From JBAVOR01 sp049692255 (GTDB taxonomy: Bacteria; Babelota; Babeliae; Babelales; JACPOV01): 13,554 nucleotides of DNA. Position numbers and translations under genes: made by a program. Location of the stretch: positions 1 to 13,554 of the forward strand of contig JBAVOR010000021.1 of assembly GCA_049692255.1 (NCBI GenBank), given 5' to 3'. Positions 1 to 6,874 of the stretch are shown here, one piece after another. The stretch's first letter is position 1; the number at the start of each line of letters is the position of its first letter. The notes beneath the pieces are model-generated. The model searched no databases and was not told the origin of the DNA. It saw only the letters and a list, made by a program, of their open reading frames with translations.

Positions 1-205
1 CATATAAGTATAGTATGACCCATATTTGCCTATTTGTCAAGGATTAGGGTATCTAACCATCAGGAAGCGGGAATCTTCAGGGAAGCCATGCGTATATATG
101 GGGTATAGCGGGGCAGGCGATATTGCATAGCAATAAAAGCAAGGGTAAATAGCGGATTGCTCTATTTTTATACCTGAGCATTGTTTGCCTCGCTTCTAAT
201 AATAA
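1..205. other. Left-edge non-coding stretch
   Basis: No convincing gene is visible. All forward frames close within the first 50 bases, so at most the last few codons of a gene outside the window could be present. A short inverted repeat (TATTGC-ATA-GCAATA, about 122-136) is too weak to call a terminator. No tRNA T-loop signature or known structured RNA was recognised. Confidence 0.5.
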
Positions 206-1027
206 TTATTCTTTGTATGCAATCATGCGTTTACCCGTGAGTTCTTGCAAGATAAGACGATCGAGCACATTACTCTGCAGTTGCGCCGGGAACATTCTGT
301 TCAGATGGCTTTTGTCTTGTATAAGTTTTTTAAACGATTCAGAGGCGAGATTTTCTGCTATGATGTCTCGGCAAGTCGCATAGTGTATTGCTTGTAATAC
401 GTTGTATTTGAATTCTGGATACTCGTTAGTGACTATTGTCTCGTGAGGATGCAAAAATTTCCAACTATCAAGCCAATAAGGAATGTAATGATTAATAACA
501 CCAGTGAGCTCTTGCTGAACATTGCTATCATTCAATACATGGGGCTTCTGTTGATGAAGAGTGGCAATTAGGAGAGAAAATATTTTTTTAGTGTCTTGAT
601 ATTGTTTTTCCGTAGTAGGATGCTTTCCTTTCAAGAAAAACATGAGTGCATTGCCAACCTCACATTCATACGCAACGTCAGCACCATGATTCAGTAATAG
701 TTGGACCATCTGCTCATGCCTAAAATATACCGCCCAATGTAACGGAGTTAACCCGCGAGATGGCTTGTTGATCGTAATTTTGTTTGTACTGTCTATATTG
801 TATCTATTATGACTGAGTAATAGTTGTGCTATGGCAATTTTGTTTTGCGAAGCGGCAAGTCCCAATGCAGTTTCATGATGGTCATCTTGATTGACATCAA
901 CATCACTAAGCAGAAGTTGTTCAACGCGTGCAATTTTATTAGCTTTTACTGCATTAATAAGATCCCTGCTCATGCTTAGCATGCAATTGTTTGTCATCGC
1001 AAGGAGAATCAGTAATTTCGCATACAT
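206..1027 (-). CDS. Exported ankyrin-repeat protein
   Basis: The 273-residue product has a hydrophobic N-terminus (about residues 4-18, one Lys at 4) that looks like a signal sequence. Ankyrin repeats follow at about 20-48, 52-80 and 93-121; the third is the most canonical, with TPLHWAV and VQLLLNHGADV. A degenerate fourth spans about 125-155. The remaining ~115 residues form a predicted helical region I cannot assign. Ankyrin repeats bind other proteins, and in intracellular bacteria such proteins are often host-directed effectors; that role is inferred here. The start is supported by AGGAAAA about 8 bases upstream of the ATG. It lies downstream of the methyltransferase on the same strand, with its own possible promoter in the gap. 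There is no enzymatic domain and no sign of truncation. Confidence 0.85.
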   Translation of the reverse strand: MYAKLLILLAMTNNCMLSMSRDLINAVKANKIARVEQLLLSDVDVNQDDHHETALGLAASQNKIAIAQLLLSHNRYNIDSTNKITINKPSRGLTPLHWAVYFRHEQMVQLLLNHGADVAYECEVGNALMFFLKGKHPTTEKQYQDTKKIFSLLIATLHQQKPHVLNDSNVQQELTGVINHYIPYWLDSWKFLHPHETIVTNEYPEFKYNVLQAIHYATCRDIIAENLASESFKKLIQDKSHLNRMFPAQLQSNVLDRLILQELTGKRMIAYKE

Positions 1028-1098
1028 CGTAGTTTTCCTATTATTAAAGTTGGAGCTTTAAAAAAATGGCTGAAGCTTAACCCCTTATTTTTCGATAC

Positions 1099-1126
1099 AC
1101 TATACGCTCCATCTATTTTTGTACAA
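1099..1126 (-). promoter_or_regulatory. Possible sigma70-type promoter for the ankyrin gene
   Basis: On the minus strand a TTGTAC box (1121-1126) is followed after 16 bases by TATAGT (1099-1104), five of six to the -10 consensus. It lies about 70 bases before the ankyrin start. The -35 box is weak, so this is a prediction from pattern only. Confidence 0.35.
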
Positions 1127-1168
1127 TGCATTAAGTATAATGGATATTTCAATTTTATTCGCCGTGTG

Positions 1169-1330
1169 TTAATCAGTTTTCTTTTTTTCTTTTTCATGAT
1201 CAACAATGGGTGCAGGGTACGATATGTGTGGGTATTTCTGATGGGCAATGTGCCAGGCATGAATGTCTTTGTTGGGTATATCGATAAGTTCAGGAATCCA
1301 CTGCTTACTATATGCACAATATGCATCATA
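1169..1330 (-). pseudogene. Detached C-terminal tail of the methyltransferase gene (frameshift)
   Basis: The upstream frame stops at TGA (1326-1328). Dropping one A from the AAA run at 1331-1333 joins it to a frame coding 53 more residues, ending at TAA (1169-1171). The tail reads like a real protein: it contains CAYSKQWIPELIDIP and HAWHIAHQKYPHISYP, then a charged EKEKKKTD end. The same frame upstream of the junction is Cys/Arg/Ile-rich, like a shadow frame. The tail has no start codon or ribosome site of its own. I infer that it belongs to the preceding gene. The cause could be a sequencing indel, a real inactivating mutation or, less likely, recoding. Confidence 0.65.
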
Positions 1331-2486
1331 TTTCCTTATAGTAACTATACTTATGCGAGTGATTGGGCGCAGGCCGCATCGTAACGCGTGGCATAGTAGC
1401 AAGAACTCCAATAAAATAATCCCGTAATTTTTTATCGTTCGTCATCTTTACCCAGTATGCTACTTTAGTGCATGTTCTTGAACAAGGCCACCCTTGTGTT
1501 TTACAACGGGGGTCTTCGCAATCAATGAGTGCAATAGTATCACCTTGGATGACCATATTGTGAGGAAGACAGTCTGAACTTCGTTCGCGGCGCATATTCA
1601 TGATTAGTTTTGCTACTTTTTCTTTGGTGGGAAATGTGCCGTTGAGCATTTTGAAAGTAATAAGATTAATGCCTTTTTTCCAAGGGGTTACCATTGATCT
1701 GCCATTGATAATTTTCTGTAATTCTTTGGTGTGCCAGTTACTATGGATAGTATAATTAGCGGGAAATGGGTGTAGGTTATACCATGAAGTGGTCTGTAGC
1801 GCATTTTTTTGCCGCTGGAACCAATACGTATTTGCCAGTAGTGCGGGGTTAGACCATCGGGGTGTTTGAGCAATAATGGAACCGTTCTGTTGCTCAAGAT
1901 ACTGTTGTATGTATGGCAAAAGGGCAACATTGGCTGTTTGCGTATCAGTTGTTTGTGCAGGGGGTGTTTCAATAATAATGTTATCTCCCAGCTGCAATAG
2001 GGCATCGATTACTCGTTGCCAGTGTGTGTCGTAATGGTGCACTACATTCATAGCGATCACCATATCAACATGTTCACATTTGGCCAGCTGTTCTAGTTCT
2101 TCTACTGTAATACGTTTACTCAACAGCACGAGATTGTGCAATTGAGTATTCAAGCGACACAGTTTGTTCAATACATCATTATTATATGATGGATCTTGCA
2201 CCATCACACACGTAGCATCATAATGATGTGCCAGTTGCAACGAAATGTATCCTTCTGAAGGGCCAATTTCTAATACGGTAAAAGGGCGCGTATATTGATT
2301 AGCAACCTGTTGTATTGCTATATACCGTGATTCGCACGATTGACCATAGCCAGTACAGATAACTTTTCCATTGATAACAATATCATTGTAATGAGCGTGA
2401 GAAAGCCCTACTTTGGCGCATGGTTGATGAGCATATGTGCTGTGCGCTATGCAGAGCGTGAGCACAGCATATATAACATGTATCAT
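1326..2486 (-). CDS. Class I SAM-dependent methyltransferase with extra C-terminal domain, frameshifted at 3' end
   Basis: 386 residues in the intact part, about 438 if the frameshift near 1331 is repaired. The N-terminus (residues 1-19, ending STYA before His) resembles a signal peptide but has no Lys/Arg. Methyltransferase motif I is VLEIGPSEGY at 71-80, and a motif-IV-like VIAMNVVHHY lies at 143-152. The domain appears to end near 175-200. The C-terminal half has D305-x-L-P-H-N310 followed by LIDCED, with Asp322. This spacing resembles the catalytic loop and DFG position of kinase/aminoglycoside-phosphotransferase folds. That is a weak inference, and no N-lobe Lys/Glu pair could be assigned. 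A G-rich AGGGGGGA box lies about 5 bases before the ATG. The DJ-1 gene lies 45 bases upstream on the same strand and may be co-transcribed. Substrate unknown. Confidence 0.75.
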   Translation of the reverse strand: MIHVIYAVLTLCIAHSTYAHQPCAKVGLSHAHYNDIVINGKVICTGYGQSCESRYIAIQQVANQYTRPFTVLEIGPSEGYISLQLAHHYDATCVMVQDPSYNNDVLNKLCRLNTQLHNLVLLSKRITVEELEQLAKCEHVDMVIAMNVVHHYDTHWQRVIDALLQLGDNIIIETPPAQTTDTQTANVALLPYIQQYLEQQNGSIIAQTPRWSNPALLANTYWFQRQKNALQTTSWYNLHPFPANYTIHSNWHTKELQKIINGRSMVTPWKKGINLITFKMLNGTFPTKEKVAKLIMNMRRERSSDCLPHNMVIQGDTIALIDCEDPRCKTQGWPCSRTCTKVAYWVKMTNDKKLRDYFIGVLATMPRVTMRPAPNHSHKYSYYKEI

Positions 2487-2531
2487 TTGAATCCCCCCTA
2501 TTTTATAAGAACAGTTGCTGATCGATATGCT

Positions 2532-3080
2532 TTACTTTTTAGTGTTAGCCAATAGCGTGATAAGTTCTTTGTTAAATGCAGGAATATCTGCTGGCCTACG
2601 ACTGGTAACCAGCATGCCGTCAACAACCACTTCTTTGTCAACCCACGTTGCACCAGCGTTTTCTAAATCAACGCGCAACGAGGGCCAAGAGGTCATCGTT
2701 TTTCCTTTAACCAACTGTGCATTAATGAGTGTCCACGGGCCGTGGCAAATAGCTGCAATTGGCTTGCCAGCAGCAGCTATTTTTTTAATAAACTCTATGG
2801 CTTCGGGGTGCATGCGTAATAGATCAGGGTTGATGATTCCTCCGGGCAACAGTAATGCATCGTAATTTGCCGGATTTGCTTCTTTTAGTGCTTGATCTAT
2901 TGGGTATGATTTTGACCATTCTATAGACTTTGATGCACGAACAGTATTGGCTTCAGGGGAAATAAGTACTGTTTTTGCACCGGCTGCATCAAGTGCTGCA
3001 CGCGGTTCTACCATTTCCGGTTCTTCAAAACCGTTGGCAACTAAAATAGCGATAGTAATACCATCTAATGGCTTAAGCAT
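2532..3080 (-). CDS. DJ-1/PfpI family protein (YhbO/PfpI-like stress protein)
   Basis: 182 residues, full length for single-domain PfpI proteins, with no signal peptide and so probably cytoplasmic. The nucleophile elbow is AAICHGPWTL, giving Cys112 followed by His113. The conserved early acidic motif is GFEEPE (Glu19/20), and the C-terminal signature is TSRRPADIPAF (159-169). Family members have been described as proteases, glyoxalases or deglycases acting on methylglyoxal damage, and the exact activity is disputed. The motifs place this one nearest the PfpI/YhbO/YraA stress branch. The start is firm: AGGAGG four bases before the ATG. It is the first gene of a minus-strand run with the methyltransferase, and an imperfect palindrome overlaps its likely promoter. 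Confidence 0.93.
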   Translation of the reverse strand: MLKPLDGITIAILVANGFEEPEMVEPRAALDAAGAKTVLISPEANTVRASKSIEWSKSYPIDQALKEANPANYDALLLPGGIINPDLLRMHPEAIEFIKKIAAAGKPIAAICHGPWTLINAQLVKGKTMTSWPSLRVDLENAGATWVDKEVVVDGMLVTSRRPADIPAFNKELITLLANTKK

Positions 3081-3112
3081 GAAACCTCCTTTTATTAATC
3101 ATGCGAAAATCG

Positions 3113-3142
3113 TATCTAGTAACCTAGTATACTGAAGTTCAA
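3113..3142 (-). promoter_or_regulatory. Possible promoter of the DJ-1/PfpI gene
   Basis: On the minus strand TTGAAC (3137-3142) and TAGATA (3113-3118) are separated by 18 bases. An alternative -10, TATACT, sits at 3126-3131. An imperfect palindrome at 3112-3132 covers this area. Pattern-based only. Confidence 0.35.
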
Positions 3143-3210
3143 TGCGCACAATAAAGAGATGGGATGATAAACAAGTAAACAGCGTGTCGTATTGCATTCA
3201 TTGCCGTTGG

Positions 3211-3810
3211 TTACGATGGCTTAACACACATGATTTGATGAATCATGCGAATATACTCAGACAATGGCTGTAGCCCAACAGTGGCTCTTCGTTCATCAAT
3301 ATGTGCAAAATCTTCCATTGGATATGCTTTCCATACCCCATTGTCAAAATCACCTTGCGTACCATATCGCTGCAAACGATGTTCGTTAATAGCAACACGA
3401 TCATACAAATATGCGTAGTTTTGTTGATTTGTTTTACCTAATGGATAGAGCTGTTCTAAGCGTGCAAGTATCTCTTTTTGGAATGTAATATCATGATCTG
3501 CATGTTGCACTAGTAACCATGCGTGCTGGTCTGCTTGTGCACCGAATTCATCTATAGTTATCCAATCATAGCAAGCAAGTATTTCTTTGAGTGCTTGGCA
3601 ATGCTCATCTCTTTTTGCATCGATTATTTTTTTGAGCTCTGGGTCGATTTTTTTATCGTAATGAATGGCTTTACGTAGTTCTTGGTCGACTTGAACCATA
3701 GATGCTAATTTTTGTTTTATTCCATCTTTATCAACATACTGCTGGCAAGAAAATGCGAGGTAACAAAACAGCGCTAAACTGATCAGTATTATACTTTGTA
3801 TTTTTGTCAT
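3211..3810 (-). CDS. Exported DUF6624-family protein
   Basis: 199 residues. The N-terminus (about 5-21) is a strongly hydrophobic export signal ending AFSC; Cys22 could be lipidated, but the box is not canonical because Ala rather than Leu is at -3. The body matches the DUF6624 pattern as I remember it: an acidic DQELR start (42-46), WITIDEFG (83-90), AWLLVQHAD (97-105), AYLYDRV (133-139), RYGTQ (148-152) and ERR....GLQPLSEYI (173-187). The biochemical role of DUF6624 is unknown to me. The start has only a weak ribosome site (GGTGA about 9 bases upstream). It is divergent from the DUF1653 gene, with just 37 bases between the start codons. Confidence 0.8.
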   Translation of the reverse strand: MTKIQSIILISLALFCYLAFSCQQYVDKDGIKQKLASMVQVDQELRKAIHYDKKIDPELKKIIDAKRDEHCQALKEILACYDWITIDEFGAQADQHAWLLVQHADHDITFQKEILARLEQLYPLGKTNQQNYAYLYDRVAINEHRLQRYGTQGDFDNGVWKAYPMEDFAHIDERRATVGLQPLSEYIRMIHQIMCVKPS

Positions 3811-3847
3811 GGTAATCTATCACCGTTAAATTTTTTTTGGAGAATGT

Positions 3848-4189
3848 ATGAAATTAAGCATATACGTTTTGTTAATAATAACGACGGTAACACATGCAGG
3901 AGAATTGGGTATGCATACACAAAAACAACCAGCCGGTAGCCATATTGTTCATGCACCCCGTGAAATTGTGGTAGGCAAAACATATCGTCACTACAGTGGC
4001 AAGCTGTACAAAGTCATTGCCATAGCACATGACAGTGAAGATCCTGCGCTTATGCGCGTTATCTATCAAGGGTTGTACGATTGTCCTGCCTTTGGCCCCA
4101 ACCCAATCTGGGACCGGCCCTATACCATGTTTGCTGAAAATGTAGTAATTAACGGCGTCGAGCAGCCACGTTTTGTACAAGTCGATTAG
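3848..4189 (+). CDS. Secreted DUF1653 protein
   Basis: 113 residues. Residues 1-17 form a signal peptide ending THA before Gly. A linker of ~25 residues is followed by a DUF1653 domain at about 43-112, with GKTYRHYSGKLYKVIAIA, a HDSED acidic turn, IWDRPYTMF and a PRF ending. DUF1653 proteins are usually short (about 70-90 residues) and lack a signal peptide; their function is uncharacterised. The start is supported by TTGGAG six bases before the ATG. The stop TAG overlaps the stop of the convergent downstream gene, sharing the bases TTAG. It may share a divergent control region with the DUF6624 gene, but the 37-base gap means any promoter must lie inside that gene's 5' end. Confidence 0.85.
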   Translation: MKLSIYVLLIITTVTHAGELGMHTQKQPAGSHIVHAPREIVVGKTYRHYSGKLYKVIAIAHDSEDPALMRVIYQGLYDCPAFGPNPIWDRPYTMFAENVVINGVEQPRFVQVD

Positions 4190-4638
4190 TTCGGGTGTGA
4201 ACCTTTGAGCACCGTTTCAATGTGTTCTTTGAACGCTTGCAGTTCAAGATCTGTTTCGGCTTCTTTTTTGCTTTTTTCATCGGGAAATGCGTATCTCATT
4301 TCTTTAATTTCAAAACTGCAACCCAACTGTTTAAGTAGCATACTTAAGTTCTGTATTTTATCTGTGTCAAACGAGCGTAACACGGGGTCCTGTTTATCGA
4401 TGGCCCCTTGCACCATCGATTCGCTTTGATTGGTAACAGCACTTACTTCTTTAATTGTTGCTGCATGCTTCCAAAACTTCCATGATAAACGGTGTATATA
4501 CACCGCGTAAAGCCCGGTATGTTCTATAACAAATGGGCCTTGCGTAGCGTAGTGCATCGAGTTGTCTGGTGTTGGAAGTAAAGCTGTTGAGCAGCAGACG
4601 AAGATATAGGTGAGTACCGCTTTTCTATGAATAAGCAT
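4186..4638 (-). CDS. Hypothetical exported protein
   Basis: 150 residues from the chosen ATG at 4638, which has AAGGGT about 8 bases upstream. A longer frame reaching 4701 adds 21 residues with no ribosome site and would bury the signal sequence. Residues about 6-22 are hydrophobic and resemble a signal peptide (contains IFVCCSTALL). The mature part begins with an aromatic-rich stretch (VYIHRLSWKFWKH) and ends in a charged, probably helical segment rich in Glu/Lys. No family was recognised. The final codons overlap the convergent DUF1653 gene by the stop codon only. The start region lies close to the promoter of the divergent porin gene. Confidence 0.6.
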   Translation of the reverse strand: MLIHRKAVLTYIFVCCSTALLPTPDNSMHYATQGPFVIEHTGLYAVYIHRLSWKFWKHAATIKEVSAVTNQSESMVQGAIDKQDPVLRSFDTDKIQNLSMLLKQLGCSFEIKEMRYAFPDEKSKKEAETDLELQAFKEHIETVLKGSHPN

Positions 4639-4706
4639 ATGATTTACCCTTATGTGGTACGTATAGTTCTTCAGTGTATAGAGCGCGACAACCGCTGGCA
4701 AACAGC

Positions 4707-4735
4707 TTGCACAATATCACTTTTTTTTCTATGTT
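4707..4735 (+). promoter_or_regulatory. Sigma70-type promoter for the porin-like gene
   Basis: TTGCAC (4707-4712) and TATGTT (4730-4735) are separated by 17 bases, including a run of eight T. Transcription would begin near 4742, leaving a leader of about 34 bases before the ATG at 4776, with the ribosome site AAGGA at 4763-4767. Confidence 0.5.
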
Positions 4736-4775
4736 CGAGCTAACAGCACAATACTTATAAAAAAGGAATATGCGG

Positions 4776-5852
4776 ATGAAGCAATCATTTACCGTTCGTG
4801 CGCTACTATCTGTATTAATGATCGGGTATACAACAACACTGGTTGCGCGTGAATGTAATACCGGGTGTGGCCCGCAATCAGTATTTACGACGAGCCCTGA
4901 ATATCGTGCCGATATAGAGTTTCGTGCCCTATTTTTCAAACCGACAGGCAGCAACTTATATTACGCAGCCGAAGCGCATCCGTTGCCAATCGAATCACCC
5001 AACTGGTTTGTCCATGAAGTAAAGCCGACGTACCATTTTGGGTTTGATATTGGATTTCATGGAGTTATCCATCGAGTGAATGCAAGCATTGGCTTAAACT
5101 GGGAGCATTTTAATTCAAATGATTCTCACACATTTGCGGTGACAGATGAGAACGATTTTGTTGGGCCCTTTTTTGAAATTGGACCCGACTCGACGCTCTA
5201 TAAACAAGCGTACGGTCAAAAACGATTTCATTTTGATCTCATAGACCTGACCTTTGGGCAATATGTGCAGTTAGGTGATCGCTTTCATGCAAATCTTTTT
5301 TGTGGCATAGCGGCTGCGCGCATTAGGCAAAGTAACTATGCGGTATATTCTAATGTAGATGGCACCATTATTCGTTCTATTACTGCTCCTTCAACATTTG
5401 CGGGTGCGGGGCCTGAATGTGGCGCTTGTTATTGGTATGATATTGCATGCGGTGTTCAGCTTGCAGGCAAAACGGTACCATCGTTGCTGATGGGTACGTT
5501 AAAAAACAAAACAACCTACAATTCAATATCGCCGGAACTGCCATTGCTTGGAGTGCCAACGCCCAATACACAGATCATTACCGTTCCTAACCGTAATCAA
5601 GTAGTTCCCGGGTTTACTCAAACGCTGGAATTTGCATATTCCTATGATCGCTGCAACTATGAAGGACGCATAGCACTTGGTTATCAAATACAACTGTATA
5701 TTGATGCAATTCAATCGGTTGATATGGGCAGTGAAGTGGTTACTCCTGCAGTGCCTGTTGAAAGCGTTGGCGTATTTGCGCGTACTTTTTTGCGCACGCG
5801 CAGTAATTTTGGTCTTGCCGGCCCCTACTTAGCGTTTAAGCTCGGGTTTTAA
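4776..5852 (+). CDS. Outer-membrane porin-like beta-barrel, Lpg1974/Legionella MOMP-like
   Basis: 358 residues from the second in-frame ATG. AAGGA is 8 bases from this ATG but only 2 bases from the earlier one at 4770. The signal peptide ends about TTTLVA before Arg-Glu-Cys. The mature protein has alternating hydrophobic/polar strands and ends in KLGF with a terminal Phe, the usual sorting signal for outer-membrane barrels. Features that recall the Lpg1974/MOMP group are an early FFKPTGSNLYYA strand, SPNW, YHFGFDIGF, a GLNWEHF strand, FAGAGPECG, and the closing NFGLAGPYLAFKLGF. Such proteins form pores or major surface proteins in Legionella, Chlamydiae and relatives. Several Cys in the N-terminus (ECNTGCG) and in the ECGACYW loop could form disulfides. 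Family assignment is from memory of motifs; barrel topology is more certain. Confidence 0.78.
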   Translation: MKQSFTVRALLSVLMIGYTTTLVARECNTGCGPQSVFTTSPEYRADIEFRALFFKPTGSNLYYAAEAHPLPIESPNWFVHEVKPTYHFGFDIGFHGVIHRVNASIGLNWEHFNSNDSHTFAVTDENDFVGPFFEIGPDSTLYKQAYGQKRFHFDLIDLTFGQYVQLGDRFHANLFCGIAAARIRQSNYAVYSNVDGTIIRSITAPSTFAGAGPECGACYWYDIACGVQLAGKTVPSLLMGTLKNKTTYNSISPELPLLGVPTPNTQIITVPNRNQVVPGFTQTLEFAYSYDRCNYEGRIALGYQIQLYIDAIQSVDMGSEVVTPAVPVESVGVFARTFLRTRSNFGLAGPYLAFKLGF

Positions 5853-5860
5853 TAGAATGT

Positions 5861-6784
5861 TCATCGTTCCTTAGTTGCGGCTTCTAAAGTTGCGCGGCTG
5901 AATATGCCGGTTGATTGATTATGTACATAGCGGTATAAAATAGTGCCGGCAATGGTTTGAGCAATGGTAATCATTTCAAGGCAAAACCATAAAATAAATG
6001 CGCACGTTGGAAGAAGAAAAAAGAGAAAGAACTGTTTAAAATCCAATAGTTCGAGCGTAGGTTTCATACTACTTCTTTCAACCAGCTTAATTACACCTCC
6101 CAGGAGCGTGACATAACCAAGCAGAATAAATGGCGCTAATTTTGCCAGTGCAGTAAAACTAAAGATGGCACCCGAAATGCTGCCAAAATAGTTTTTCATC
6201 AGCCGTACCGATTCTTTTAATGATTCAAACATACTTTTTTGTTCAAAGGCAAAGACTGGGTAGATGAAAAATGAAAGATAGTGCCAACCGGTATTACGTA
6301 CAAAGGACCAAAAAGATTCAGCAGAGGCAACAGGGGCTTTGTTTCGATCACTAGATGCCATACGCACTATGGTTTCCAAAATAGACCAGAGTAGTATTGC
6401 CTTTAGTTTGGTAAAAGTTTTGTTAAAGGCGTGCGTAATCGATGCATTATTGGATTGGCAATATTGATCGATGGTAAATACCGTAATCATATTAAAAAAA
6501 ACTTTGGTGAAATTGAGTGTGTACATAAACAAAATAACGAGCGGTATGCCAACAGCATATTCCAGTGTTTTTGATGTTTGAATTAATGGTACAACTTGCC
6601 ACAGTATTGCTATAAAACCCATAAAAATTGTAGTGAACAAAAGAGCGGCCAGGAAAAGTATGATCATAAGTTTTTTATAGTGCACAAATGCTTGTAAGCT
6701 AATAAAACTGAGCTGAGCCCCGTAAAAAAAGCGAATAAAGAAATTTTTAATGCGTGTAACTATATTTTGCAGAAATGACCACAT
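5861..6784 (-). CDS. DUF6159-like multi-pass inner-membrane protein
   Basis: 307 residues from the ATG at 6784, which has GGAGG five bases upstream. A more distal ATG at 6796 contains that ribosome site inside its codons and is therefore rejected. Hydrophobic segments lie at about 40-64, 74-104, 126-142, 205-235 and 251-285. The order of features fits DUF6159 as I recall it: an FFN motif (residues 96-98), an LLWSILETIV helix, a FIYPVFAFE segment, an LKESVRLMKNYFG amphipathic stretch, and a C-terminal ILYRYV....GIFS. No enzymatic residues are evident. The role is unknown. It ends 8 bases from the convergent porin-like gene. The leader carries two adjacent hairpins. Confidence 0.75.
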   Translation of the reverse strand: MWSFLQNIVTRIKNFFIRFFYGAQLSFISLQAFVHYKKLMIILFLAALLFTTIFMGFIAILWQVVPLIQTSKTLEYAVGIPLVILFMYTLNFTKVFFNMITVFTIDQYCQSNNASITHAFNKTFTKLKAILLWSILETIVRMASSDRNKAPVASAESFWSFVRNTGWHYLSFFIYPVFAFEQKSMFESLKESVRLMKNYFGSISGAIFSFTALAKLAPFILLGYVTLLGGVIKLVERSSMKPTLELLDFKQFFLFFLLPTCAFILWFCLEMITIAQTIAGTILYRYVHNQSTGIFSRATLEAATKER

Positions 6785-6805
6785 AGCAACCTCCATTTTT
6801 TTAAA

Positions 6806-6848
6806 GCGCTAATGCGCAGTGCTTATGTATAACGTATCATAAGCACTG
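6806..6848. repeat. Two adjacent hairpins between methyltransferase and DUF6159 genes
   Basis: A perfect 11-base inverted repeat, CAGTGCTTATG (6817-6827) and CATAAGCACTG (6838-6848), has 10 bases between the arms. The inner bases can add three more pairs past a one-base bulge. Beside it GCGC-TAAT-GCGC (6806-6817) forms a second small hairpin sharing one base. There is no T-run immediately after the large stem on the minus strand, so it is not a classical intrinsic terminator. It could be an attenuator, a processing site or an operator. Confidence 0.6.
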
Positions 6849-6874
6849 TAACGATTGCTATAGTTGTGCAGCGG

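Noticed and set aside
1009..1329. Open frame on the minus strand between the methyltransferase and ankyrin genes
   Set aside because: It overlaps the better-supported frameshift tail and the ankyrin start, has no ribosome site, and its composition (Lys/Ile/Thr/His-rich, no domain) looks like a shadow.
1166..1384. Forward open frame with a hydrophobic Phe-rich start
   Set aside because: The Phe run is the complement of the poly-Lys tail codons on the other strand; there is no ribosome site and no recognisable protein character.
3804..3832. TTGTCA-17-TAAATT promoter-like pair before the DUF1653 gene
   Set aside because: The predicted start point would fall inside the gene's own ribosome-binding site, leaving no usable leader.
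4639..4701. N-terminal extension of the unknown exported protein
   Set aside because: It lacks a ribosome site, and the internal ATG at 4638 has AAGGGT at good spacing and begins a signal peptide.
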